A DNA stretch of 64,000 nucleotides from Desulfobacteraceae bacterium Eth-SRB2 (GTDB lineage Bacteria > Desulfobacterota > Desulfobacteria > Desulfobacterales > UBA11574), in assembly GCA_004193595.1 (NCBI GenBank), contig RPGQ01000052.1, positions 1 through 64,000 on the forward strand, written 5' to 3'. Positions 26,092 through 33,739 of the stretch are shown here, piece after piece. Both the position numbers and the translations under genes were made by a program. Position 1 is the first letter of the stretch; each line of letters starts with the position of its first letter. The notes under the pieces were generated by a model, which was not told the DNA's origin, did not search any database, and saw nothing but the letters and a program-made list of their open reading frames with translations.

Positions 26092-26268
26092 TCAGGCAGC
26101 GGGTTGGCCTTGCCCTTTTCGGGAGATAAATTTTCGAGCGGTTTCCCTGAAATTCCATACCATCCCGCCAAAAAGGGCTGTCAGACCACCGATATAAGGC
26201 CACAGATTGCACACGCCGGAGCAACCAGTAACTCGTCCTTGTGTAAGCACACTGATCGGAAGACACAT
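26092..26268 (-). CDS. 58-residue Cys-containing peptide, unknown
   Basis: The ATG follows AAAGGAGGTGAAAATT, one of the best ribosome-binding sites in the window, so translation is likely. The peptide begins MCLPISVLTQGRVTGCSGVC, has Cys at residues 2, 16 and 20, a hydrophobic stretch (YIGGLTALFGGMVW) long enough for a short membrane segment, and a basic C-terminus (RKFISRKGQGQPAA). It sits between a TPR gene and a radical SAM/SPASM gene downstream of a TonB receptor. It could be a RiPP-like precursor, a small metal-binding membrane peptide or a subunit; the sequence alone does not decide. I do not recognise a family. Confidence 0.6.
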   Translation of the reverse strand: MCLPISVLTQGRVTGCSGVCNLWPYIGGLTALFGGMVWNFRETARKFISRKGQGQPAA

Positions 26269-26295
26269 AATTTTCACCTCCTTTAAAAATCAAGT

Positions 26296-27882
26296 TTATA
26301 TTTCATTTAATAAATTTTCTGTTTCTTCAATTATTTCCTTATATTCATCCTTCTTTTTTTCATACCCTTCGGCCAGTTCTATTGTTTTCTCAAAATATTG
26401 TTTCGCCTTTTCCTTATCCCCCATTTTTAGATAGCTGACACCAATATTCTTTTGGGCGGTTATATAATTTTGAGGACGTCTTTTTGATTCTCTTATTTTT
26501 TCAAAATCAGAGATTGCTTTATCATATTCCCCAATTTCGAGATAACACAGGCCTCTTCCTTCATATTTAGCCCTGGCCCTCATTGTTCTCAACATCTCTT
26601 CCTGCTCCTTCCTGGCCTTCCTATCCTCCTTCGACTCCTTCTTCCGCTCCTTCACCTCCTTCTTCCGCTCCCTCGGCTCTTTCTTTTTGCTATACAGCCT
26701 TATAGCATTATGGAATTCTCTTTCGGCCCTTTCAATGTCTCCCCTTTCCTTATGTATCATGCCCAGATATTTCCTGGCATCTGCTTCAGAAGCGCCATAT
26801 CCCTGTTCAGGGGTTTTACCGGAAGCATATAAATCCAGGCCCTTATTATAACTGTCAATCGCTTTATCAAATTCTTTTAGTTTGTAATAACAGAATCCTT
26901 TACTAAAATAATCACGCGAGGTCGGCTGTTCGGCAATTGCAATCCGCCTGTCATACCATTTAATTGCTTTTTCGTATTTCTTCAAACTTTGAGCAACATG
27001 TACCGCATAACCCATTCCAAAGCTTGGCCCTTCTTCATGGAATATTGACAGGGGATTGGGGACCAGATCCATGAATTTCTTGTAACTCAAATATGCGTTC
27101 TCCATGTCCTTCAATGCCATATACGTTCTTCCCATAGGTGCGAACATACCACCATATCCTTCCTTGCCCACAACCTTTATTATCTCATCCTTGCGTTCAA
27201 TCGCCTTCTTGTACTCCATTATCGCCACTTCCCAATTGGCATGCCTGTAAAAGAGATTTGCTTTTCCGGCTATTGCCAGAGCGCTATAAGGAGAATCTGA
27301 GTCAATTACTTTTTGGAAATCAAAAAGCGCTTTAACAAAATTTTGTGTTGCCTCAGGTGTAAACCCGGAACGTTTGGTATTGGTAATCTTCTTCTTATGC
27401 CAATGCATATAACTGCTGTAAGCAAGCCCCCTGTTGTAATAAGCCTCCATATCATCAGGGTTTGATTCTATGACCTTATTGAAATCAGAAACAGCTTTGT
27501 CAAGAAATTCCGTTTTATTATATCCTCCTTTTCTCCAGCATGCTTGCCCCCGGTTGAAATAAGCATCTGCAAAATCAGGCTTTAGCTCTATAGCCTTGCT
27601 ATATTCAGAAATTGCCTCATCATACTTTCTAAGTGCATAATAGGCTAACCCCAGGTTATTGTACAAACATGAATCACCGGGCTTGACCTCTATTCCCTTA
27701 TTATAATATTCGATGGCCTCCTGGTAATTTCCCTTTTCGTATTCTGCAATCCCCAGATGTTTATTGTCGTCCGGTTTTTTTCTGCTACTCATCGCGCTTG
27801 CCATAGACCAGACAACCAATACTATCAGGATACCCAAAGCTATCCCTATTATGTTCCTTGTTTTGCCGTTCCTATTTCCCAT
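26296..27882 (-). CDS. TPR-repeat protein with N-terminal membrane anchor
   Basis: About 528 residues. One N-terminal helix (IIGIALGILIVLVVWSMASA) is followed by many TPR units (YNNLGLAYYALRKYDEAISE, AYFNRGQACWRK, DAYYNRG-type), a long Lys/Glu-rich segment (ERKKEVKERKKESKEDRKAR) and further TPRs. The ATG at 27882 follows AAAGGAGGAAGAGCA; the longer frame starts at a TTG inside that site. It begins 19 bases after the TonB receptor stop, so it is co-transcribed, and probably scaffolds periplasmic partners of the receptor. Confidence 0.8.
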   Translation of the reverse strand: MGNRNGKTRNIIGIALGILIVLVVWSMASAMSSRKKPDDNKHLGIAEYEKGNYQEAIEYYNKGIEVKPGDSCLYNNLGLAYYALRKYDEAISEYSKAIELKPDFADAYFNRGQACWRKGGYNKTEFLDKAVSDFNKVIESNPDDMEAYYNRGLAYSSYMHWHKKKITNTKRSGFTPEATQNFVKALFDFQKVIDSDSPYSALAIAGKANLFYRHANWEVAIMEYKKAIERKDEIIKVVGKEGYGGMFAPMGRTYMALKDMENAYLSYKKFMDLVPNPLSIFHEEGPSFGMGYAVHVAQSLKKYEKAIKWYDRRIAIAEQPTSRDYFSKGFCYYKLKEFDKAIDSYNKGLDLYASGKTPEQGYGASEADARKYLGMIHKERGDIERAEREFHNAIRLYSKKKEPRERKKEVKERKKESKEDRKARKEQEEMLRTMRARAKYEGRGLCYLEIGEYDKAISDFEKIRESKRRPQNYITAQKNIGVSYLKMGDKEKAKQYFEKTIELAEGYEKKKDEYKEIIEETENLLNEI

Positions 27883-27900
27883 TGCTCTTCCTCCTTTCAA

Positions 27901-29724
27901 TTAATAAGTAAATCGCATCCCACAAGTAACCGTTATACCCTCGCATGAAATTCCGGATTTTTCCTCTTCATCAAGTAGATTATCTGCGTTTACCCATAGC
28001 TTGGCATATTTTGTAATGGTCTTGGATAAGCCGGCATGTAGTAGAAAGTTGCTTTCTTCTGATCCTTCCCTTGTGTAAGTCTTACCCTCATATTCCCCTC
28101 TGACCTCTGCCATCAAACCAATGTTCTTATTGTGGTACCGGAGGCCAGGGGTTATTCTGTGTCTTGGTGCGTCCCTTAATTCTTCGCCGGTCTCTTCATT
28201 CTCTGTATCAAGGTAGGTATAACCGAGCGTAGCGAGGATGTCATCAGTAAGATATAGTTTCAAATCCACTTCGACTCCCTGGGTGTATGCCTCGGCAACG
28301 TTGCTATAAGAATACTCTTTGAATCCATCCGGCATTATTTTTCCGGTATAACCACCCTTGATCATGTCTTCAAAATCGTTTCTGAAAAGGGCCAGGCTGC
28401 CAAGAAAGGTTTTGCCGAATCGTTGTTCTATGCTGACCCTGTAGCTCGTGGAGTCTTCAGGTTCGAGATCAGGATTACCCATAATCCAGAATCCCCGTGT
28501 TCCATGGCCATGAAAAGTCGTCCTGTACATCTGGGTCAATGTGGGGGCCTTAAATGCCATGCCCCACGATGCCCGCAAGCTGGTCGCATCTGTAACCCTC
28601 CACAACACACTCAGCTTGGGATTGAGCTCTTCGTCCCATTCACTATGGTAGTCCACCCTCACAGCAGGGACCAGGATAAGGGATTCAGTGATCGTTATCT
28701 CATCCTGGAGATATAAACAATTTGTATCCTGGCTCTCTGACCATTTGTCATGTGGCCCTGAATAGTCAAATTCATCGCCCATCCTTTGATACCCCACAGT
28801 CACAAGATGACTTCCCCCTAATAGCCTGGTATACTGGATCTCCTCCTCGTCATACTGGCTATCTTCTTCAGTGCCAACCGGGGCGCCTCCGACATGTGCA
28901 ACACTTTCATAGTCCCTGAAAAAGCCTTTCACCTTTAATTTGGAACGTTCATCCACATCCCAATTCAATTCCAGCAGGTAATCATACCTATCCATTTCGG
29001 TATGTTTCTTGTCATAATCGTTAACTCTAAAATCAAATTTTAGTTCCGCCTTGTCAGTTAAATCTAATCCGAACTTGCCAGCATAGGAGTTGCTCTCATA
29101 TTCCCCTCCTTCAACATCTTTCCTGCCATATGTATACAACTGCCTGAGCTTGCCCAATTTGAACCCAACAGATACCTCCTCAGTATTCGTATCTTCTTCA
29201 TTGGTAGAATAGCTGGCTTCAAAGTCGAAGGTTAATCTGTCCGGAGCACGCTTGGTAATGATATTGATTACTCCGCTTAAGGCATCACTCCCATACAGAA
29301 GGGAATTGGCTCCCTTAACTATCTCAATTCTTTCTATTGTGCTTATGGGCATCTCAGATAATATGTAACTACCCTTAACCCGATTTCCATCCACCAGCAT
29401 TAAGGTATAATTGGATGGAGATCCATCTATGATGTATTTATCACCCCCCATGGCCCCATAGGCAGCAGATGGCCTGATTCCGGGAATCCATCTTAGAACT
29501 TCCAGGACATTGGTGGCATTTTGTGCCTCTATCTCTTCTCTGGTAATTACAATTGTGGCCTCAGGTACATCTGCCAGGGTATGCTCTGTTTTGGTAGCGG
29601 TAACTACCGTGGTATCAAGTTCCACCTCGAGTCTCTCACCGCTCTTCTCCTGCGCCTTGGCCATAGAACCAAAGACAAAAATCAATGCTAATAAACACAA
29701 TACTAATTTAAACTGTTTCATCAT
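27901..29724 (-). CDS. TonB-dependent outer-membrane receptor 1
   Basis: A 607-residue receptor with a signal peptide (FKLVLCLLALIFVFGSMAKA), a TonB-box-like DTTVVTATKTE, a plug domain (VPEATIVITREEIEAQNATN; VDGNRVKGSYIL; ERIEIVKGANSLLYGSDALS; GVINIITKRAPD) and a 22-strand barrel ending MRFTY with the terminal aromatic. It is of the CirA/BtuB size class. The ligand is not predictable. A three-hairpin leader (29760-29872) shared with receptor 2 lies upstream, and the TPR, peptide and radical SAM genes follow downstream. Confidence 0.92.
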   Translation of the reverse strand: MMKQFKLVLCLLALIFVFGSMAKAQEKSGERLEVELDTTVVTATKTEHTLADVPEATIVITREEIEAQNATNVLEVLRWIPGIRPSAAYGAMGGDKYIIDGSPSNYTLMLVDGNRVKGSYILSEMPISTIERIEIVKGANSLLYGSDALSGVINIITKRAPDRLTFDFEASYSTNEEDTNTEEVSVGFKLGKLRQLYTYGRKDVEGGEYESNSYAGKFGLDLTDKAELKFDFRVNDYDKKHTEMDRYDYLLELNWDVDERSKLKVKGFFRDYESVAHVGGAPVGTEEDSQYDEEEIQYTRLLGGSHLVTVGYQRMGDEFDYSGPHDKWSESQDTNCLYLQDEITITESLILVPAVRVDYHSEWDEELNPKLSVLWRVTDATSLRASWGMAFKAPTLTQMYRTTFHGHGTRGFWIMGNPDLEPEDSTSYRVSIEQRFGKTFLGSLALFRNDFEDMIKGGYTGKIMPDGFKEYSYSNVAEAYTQGVEVDLKLYLTDDILATLGYTYLDTENEETGEELRDAPRHRITPGLRYHNKNIGLMAEVRGEYEGKTYTREGSEESNFLLHAGLSKTITKYAKLWVNADNLLDEEEKSGISCEGITVTCGMRFTY

Positions 29725-29759
29725 ACGTTCTCCTTCCTATTATGTAAGAATTGACAATG

Positions 29760-29872
29760 CCCCTCAGCTCTGATAGAAAGGAAAACTGAGGGGTGGCCCG
29801 GTTAGATATCTAACCGGGCCTGCCTCCCACCGGAAAGGCGGTCTTACTCCTGGTCGGGGGAACCGCCTTTCC
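29760..29872 (-). promoter_or_regulatory. L2 three-hairpin leader of TonB receptor 1
   Basis: In transcript order: a hairpin GGAAAGGCGG...CCGCCTTTCC (29872-29832), a hairpin GGCCCGGTTAGATATC...GGGCC (29820-29795), and a hairpin CCCCTCAG...CTGAGGGG (29793-29760) whose loop contains TTTTCCTTTCTATCAGA. Then comes ATTGTCAATTCTTA and the ribosome-binding site. The first and third hairpins, their spacing and the TTGTCAATT segment recur before receptor 2. I cannot match this to a known riboswitch. Confidence 0.6.
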
Positions 29873-30018
29873 ATCAAATAAATAGTATTATCACCTCCTT
29901 TCAGAAAAAGAACTTTCGTCCATTTCGCTTCCAGCGGATCAGTTTTCAGATTTTGGATTCAGGTTCAGGCTTATAAATAATTGCTGACCGCTCTCCAAAA
30001 AAACACTATATCCAAAGA

Positions 30019-30055
30019 TTGACAATATAATGTCAATGTGTTAGGTTAATTTTAG
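30019..30055. promoter_or_regulatory. Palindromic promoter/operator region between receptor 1 and the coiled-coil gene
   Basis: TTGACA-ATATAA-TGTCAA (30019-30036) is a perfect-armed palindrome that offers a -35 box on either strand. TTAGGTTAATTTTAG (30041-30055) beside it resembles the TTAG/CTAA operator upstream of feoAB. It could serve both the L2 leader on the minus strand and the gene at 30111 on the plus strand. Confidence 0.4.
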
Positions 30056-30110
30056 ATGTATTTGCTATTAGCCCTTAACAACACCCGAAAAAACAAAAGG
30101 AATTTGTAAA

Positions 30111-30434
30111 ATGCCAGTTGCTGTCGATACTCTGAATATTTATACTCGTCTCAAGTCTACCGGTCTTTCAGAAGAATCCGCAAAGGAAATTGCCGAGGTC
30201 TTCCGGGAGACCATAGAAGAGAATCTGGCCACAAAGAATGACCTGAAAACAACTGAAAGCAATCTTACAAAATATATTGAGTCAGTCCGGGCTGAAGTTA
30301 AAAAGGATATTGAGTTACTCCGGTCTGAACTCAGAAAAGAGATTGCCGAATCAAAGGCCGGCATTATTAAATGGGTTGCCGGCATGCTGGTTGCCCAGGC
30401 TGCCTTGATCGCCACTCTAGTAAAATTACTCTGA
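30111..30434 (+). CDS. DUF1640-like coiled-coil protein with C-terminal helix
   Basis: A 107-residue protein: a short N-terminal domain (YTRLKSTGLSEESAKEIAEV), a coiled coil (NLTKYIESVRAEVKKDIELL) and a terminal membrane helix (WVAGMLVAQAALIATLVKLL). This is the CCDC90/DUF1640 layout found in many bacteria. Its ribosome-binding site is weak. A relic of its last 25 codons lies at 35873-35953 beside the second TPR copy, so it was part of the duplicated unit. Function unknown. Confidence 0.75.
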   Translation: MPVAVDTLNIYTRLKSTGLSEESAKEIAEVFRETIEENLATKNDLKTTESNLTKYIESVRAEVKKDIELLRSELRKEIAESKAGIIKWVAGMLVAQAALIATLVKLL

Positions 30435-30435
30435 A

Positions 30436-30510
30436 TCATTTCTTGCATAAAGCCTCTTTAAGCCTGCTAAACCACTTCTTCCGCTTTAGTTGTTCTATCT
30501 CTCTTTTCAT
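30436..30510 (-). CDS. Possible 24-residue peptide coupled to the TPR gene
   Basis: The start ATG overlaps the TPR stop as ATGA, and the frame reads MKREIEQLKRKKWFSRLKEA before ending LCKK. It is amphipathic and basic. Translational coupling makes expression plausible, but the length is too small to be confident, and the equivalent sequence beside the second TPR copy is not conserved as a frame. Confidence 0.3.
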   Translation of the reverse strand: MKREIEQLKRKKWFSRLKEALCKK

Positions 30511-31661
30511 GATGCTACCTGCTTTAATAGTTCTTTAGCCATCTTTCGCTGTTTGGGAAAGCGGGCTGCCTTTTTAATGGCCGTCCTGGCGGCCTCTTTT
30601 ATATCCATTTGCAAAGCGCAATAGCCCATCATCAGATATGCCCCGCCATTTCCCGGATCCAGGCGGGCGCTTTGATCAAAGGCATTATAGGCTTTGTCGA
30701 AATTCTCTTCCTGGTAAAGCACCTGGCCCATCATGAACCAGAGCCCTGATGCCGGTTTTTTCTTCAAGGCCATGTTTAACACTTGTATGGCCTTTGCCGG
30801 TTTGTGTGCGGCAATATAAGCCGAGGCCAGTTTTTCATAATTAGCCGGGCTATTGGAAAGATTCAGAGCCTTTTCATAATACTCTCCCGCCTTCAGGGGC
30901 ACCCCGACAGCGCTTGCGAGATCACCAAGCAGCATGATATCCTTTTTGTTTATGGGGGTTAGATATGAGTGTATGGTCAGGACAGCCAGGGCCTTTTTGT
31001 AATCATTTTGCTGTAAATGGAATTGTGCCAGAATTTTCCACCAGCGGGGGTCGTTTTCGCTTTTATCAAGCAACCTGTTGATTAACTCAAATGCCTTTTC
31101 CTTTAGCTGAAGGTCCATATAAACCTTTAACATGGCCTCAAGCCATTCTATTTTTGGCAGTCCTGCCCGGCCTGACGAGAGATACATCAAATGCGGCAGG
31201 GCCTTTTTTTCTTTTCCGGCCATGATATAAGAGACAGCTACATTATAAAGGGCCGAGGGATTTTTTTTCTTATCAGTTTCATATGCTTTTAAGAGACAAT
31301 CCCCGGCCTTTTCATACTGTTTCAAATCAAAGCAGATCTTGCCCATATTTTGCCATATTGGAGCATAATCCGGATACAAATCAGCGGAGGCCTTATAATG
31401 AGAAAGGGCCTCTCTTTCTTTTCCCATTAATGCCAGGGCATTTCCCAGGGTAAATTCCACGAGATAGTGGGGCTTTTGGGGGTATTTCCGGGCATATTTC
31501 ATGAGGCATTTTTCCGCGTTTAAAAACTCCTTTTTTTCCATCGCCTGCTGGGCGTCATACACGGCTTTCCGAACTGCCGGCGTCAATTTCGGGGCCTCTG
31601 TTTCAGCCCATGCCGGGCAGCAACACAAATACATCAAAAAAAAGAGGAGTAGCCTTTTCAT
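30507..31661 (-). CDS. TonB2-system TPR protein, intact copy
   Basis: A 384-residue protein with a signal peptide (LLLFFLMYLCCCPAWA) and about eight TPR units through the mature chain. In Vibrio-type TonB2 clusters a periplasmic TPR protein is encoded after tonB and is needed for energy transfer to some receptors. Here it follows a decayed tonB fragment (31862-32160). The first 178 residues are almost identical at the DNA level to the second copy at 36000-36863, pointing to a recent duplication or gene conversion. It is the only complete TPR copy in the window. Confidence 0.8.
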   Translation of the reverse strand: MKRLLLFFLMYLCCCPAWAETEAPKLTPAVRKAVYDAQQAMEKKEFLNAEKCLMKYARKYPQKPHYLVEFTLGNALALMGKEREALSHYKASADLYPDYAPIWQNMGKICFDLKQYEKAGDCLLKAYETDKKKNPSALYNVAVSYIMAGKEKKALPHLMYLSSGRAGLPKIEWLEAMLKVYMDLQLKEKAFELINRLLDKSENDPRWWKILAQFHLQQNDYKKALAVLTIHSYLTPINKKDIMLLGDLASAVGVPLKAGEYYEKALNLSNSPANYEKLASAYIAAHKPAKAIQVLNMALKKKPASGLWFMMGQVLYQEENFDKAYNAFDQSARLDPGNGGAYLMMGYCALQMDIKEAARTAIKKAARFPKQRKMAKELLKQVAS

Positions 31662-31671
31662 CGTGATCTTT

Positions 31672-31855
31672 TCAATGGTCAGTGATCAATATTCAATGGT
31701 CAATGGTCAATGGTCAGTGATCAATTGTTAACTGTTAATTGCTAATTGATCATTGATAATTGTTAACTGTTAATTGATAATTGTTAACTGTTAATTGATC
31801 ATTGATAATTATTAACTGTTAATTGATCATTGATAATTATTAACTGTTAATTATC
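31672..31855. repeat. TGGTCAATGG / GTTAACTGTTAATTG repeat tract
   Basis: Tandem, slightly varied units: first ATGGTCAATGGTCAATGGTC, then repeats of ACTGTTAATTGATCATTG. At the equivalent place in the second locus a four-helix-bundle gene stands within such a tract (36855-37650). Confidence 0.9.
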
Positions 31856-31861
31856 CCCCTT

Positions 31862-32160
31862 TCAGGTTAAATTCGATGGCGGTAATCAACCAGCAAGAAA
31901 CCGTTTACCTCCTCAGCTTTGCCGGGGAAAACCTCCAGCAAGGGAGGGTCCTGAGCACACTTTCTTCAAATATCCCCGGTGGATTTGATTTTAGGATATT
32001 GATGTGGTTTGCCCGACCATTTTTATCCACCAGAAACTTGACATCAACCTTTCCGGTGACATTGAGTCGTCTGGCGCAATAGGTACATCTATCCATTTTG
32101 TCTCAGTATCATTCATATTTTCATAGGTACATTTTATTATAGGTATAGTGCCCATCTCAG
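31862..32160 (-). pseudogene. Decayed tonB C-terminal fragment
   Basis: The frame encodes ARRLNVTGKVDVKFLVDKNG and PGIFEESVLRTLPCWRFSPA, nearly the same as the C-terminal domain of the intact TonB at 37648-38292. A GAA-to-TAA change stops it after AKLRR, after which the homologous codons continue (TVSCWLITAIEFNL). Upstream only scrambled homology remains and no membrane anchor is present. Confidence 0.8.
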
Positions 32161-33137
32161 TCAGACAGGGCCGCAATCCATTGCCGCAAAACAGCGGGGT
32201 ACTCGATCACACTTGAATCTCCGTAAAAGGGCAGACTATAGATTGCCAGGTCTTTGATGGCCGGCACATTGGCCAGAGCCGGATTTTTTCTCACCGCAGA
32301 GGCGAGAGCCTTTTGTACGGCAAAGGCGTCTCCGGTCATGACGATGATATCAGGTTCGGCCTTTGCCAGAGCGTTCAGCTTTCTGATTAAAAAGTGGCCT
32401 TTATCCACTTTTTTGGTTTCTGATTTAAGAATATCACCCACGTTTATACAGCCGGTTGGATCAAGCATGAAACGATCTGAATAGCCGCTAGGCATCTCGA
32501 CCCTTAGAAATGACTTGCCAGTAGAGCCCTGGTAAGTGCCATTGATAATAACTACCTTTTTGCCCGGTTTTTCTTTGGGTAAACAATCTTTAGCCTTTGC
32601 CATAGCTTTGTTGTAGCGCTTGATCAAGGCATCGGCTTTGGGCTGACATCCAAGGAGGTTTGCAGTCTGACGAATGGCCGACTCCAGGCCATCGGAAAAA
32701 TCTACATACTCAATGCTCAGGCCTTTTCCTTTCAGCAGGGGAACGATGTTGGCCGGTTTGACTTTAGGTTTGTAAATACAAAAATTGGGATGCTTCTCGA
32801 TAATAATTCGCTTGATACCGCGTTTTTTTGCCGTGTCAGGAACAATGTTTGGTATTCTGTCAACTATACATTTTGGACAACCCAGCATCTGGGAAGTATT
32901 CAAGAGCTGCTTGCACATGGGCCACATGGAGCAGCGCACGGACATTGCTTCCGGAAGAACGCCCAGGTTAAAAGCAATATCTACAAGCCGGTCACCTACC
33001 ATAATGGCTTTAATCCTCCTGGGGGTTTGTTTTTGTTTGGCTTCAGCTGTCTGGAAAAATATTAGAACCACTCCCAGGCAAATGATTAACAAAAAAGCCG
33101 GTACTTTAGAATTGATGTCTTTAATGCAGTTATTCAT
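32157..33137 (-). CDS. BtuF/FhuD-type periplasmic metal-complex-binding protein (orphan)
   Basis: A 326-residue class III periplasmic binding protein: signal segment (FLLIICLGVVLIFFQTAEA), two lobes joined by one long helix, motifs IKAIMVGDRLVDIAFNLGVL and AEPDIIVMTGDAFAVQKALA. It has unusual Cys pairs (CSMWPMCKQLL and GCPKC at about residues 70-90) and another Cys in NFCIYKP. Relatives bind haem, cobalamin, siderophores or molybdate/tungstate. No FecCD-type permease or ATPase is nearby. It follows TonB receptor 2 and a haem-copper-oxidase-like gene, so it probably serves that receptor. Confidence 0.7.
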   Translation of the reverse strand: MNNCIKDINSKVPAFLLIICLGVVLIFFQTAEAKQKQTPRRIKAIMVGDRLVDIAFNLGVLPEAMSVRCSMWPMCKQLLNTSQMLGCPKCIVDRIPNIVPDTAKKRGIKRIIIEKHPNFCIYKPKVKPANIVPLLKGKGLSIEYVDFSDGLESAIRQTANLLGCQPKADALIKRYNKAMAKAKDCLPKEKPGKKVVIINGTYQGSTGKSFLRVEMPSGYSDRFMLDPTGCINVGDILKSETKKVDKGHFLIRKLNALAKAEPDIIVMTGDAFAVQKALASAVRKNPALANVPAIKDLAIYSLPFYGDSSVIEYPAVLRQWIAALSD

Positions 33138-33186
33138 GATTTTTATTTCCTTTCAAGCCAATTTTAAAATCGGCTCTTTCTTTAAA

Positions 33187-33705
33187 CTATACTGGCTTAA
33201 TCTTTCTACAAAGGGTTCTAAGGATATTATATGAAAAAAGAAAAGCAGATGTAATAATCAATAAGCCGCCTGCTATGACAATGGGTTTGAAAGGAACAGC
33301 AGCTTTTTTGAACTCAGCAGTCCCATGTGCAAAACCTGTTGCAAGCCCGAACGATCCTGTGAGATGAAAACCTGCACAAAAAAGAACAATTCCTGCAATA
33401 TGACACCAAAAGTTGGCATAACAGGCCCATACACGGTATCTTTCCTCACCCCGTATCTGGGGAACGAGATAATACAAAATGCCCATAATTGCCGAACTCA
33501 CCCATCCCATAAGAGTGATGTGCGTATGAATCCTTTTAACAAAATCTGTAAAAAACGGCTTCAGATACTCCGGTGGTATATGTATAAAAGTGGAGTAAAA
33601 CCATTTGAAATAAATTTTTGTCGGAAACATTATTCCTTCCAGGCACCCGGCGATTAGAAAAAATAATGCTGCCATGATAAAATATCTTGCCATTTTTTGT
33701 GCCAT
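33187..33705 (-). CDS. Haem-copper-oxidase subunit I-like short membrane protein
   Basis: About 172 residues with four or five helices. The segments RIHTHITLMGWVSSAIMGIL and NFWCHIAGIVLFCAGFHLTG carry His residues placed like the haem ligands of cytochrome oxidase subunit I/NorB, but the protein has under half the usual length. Such short forms occur beside TonB receptors and copper or nitrogen-oxide genes. The start at 33705 lies 35 bases after the receptor stop; the longer frame overlaps it. A haem-binding membrane sensor or reductase is possible. Confidence 0.55.
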   Translation of the reverse strand: MAQKMARYFIMAALFFLIAGCLEGIMFPTKIYFKWFYSTFIHIPPEYLKPFFTDFVKRIHTHITLMGWVSSAIMGILYYLVPQIRGEERYRVWACYANFWCHIAGIVLFCAGFHLTGSFGLATGFAHGTAEFKKAAVPFKPIVIAGGLLIITSAFLFSYNILRTLCRKIKPV

Positions 33706-33739
33706 GCCAGATTTCCTTCCCAAAACATCTTTAATCTGC

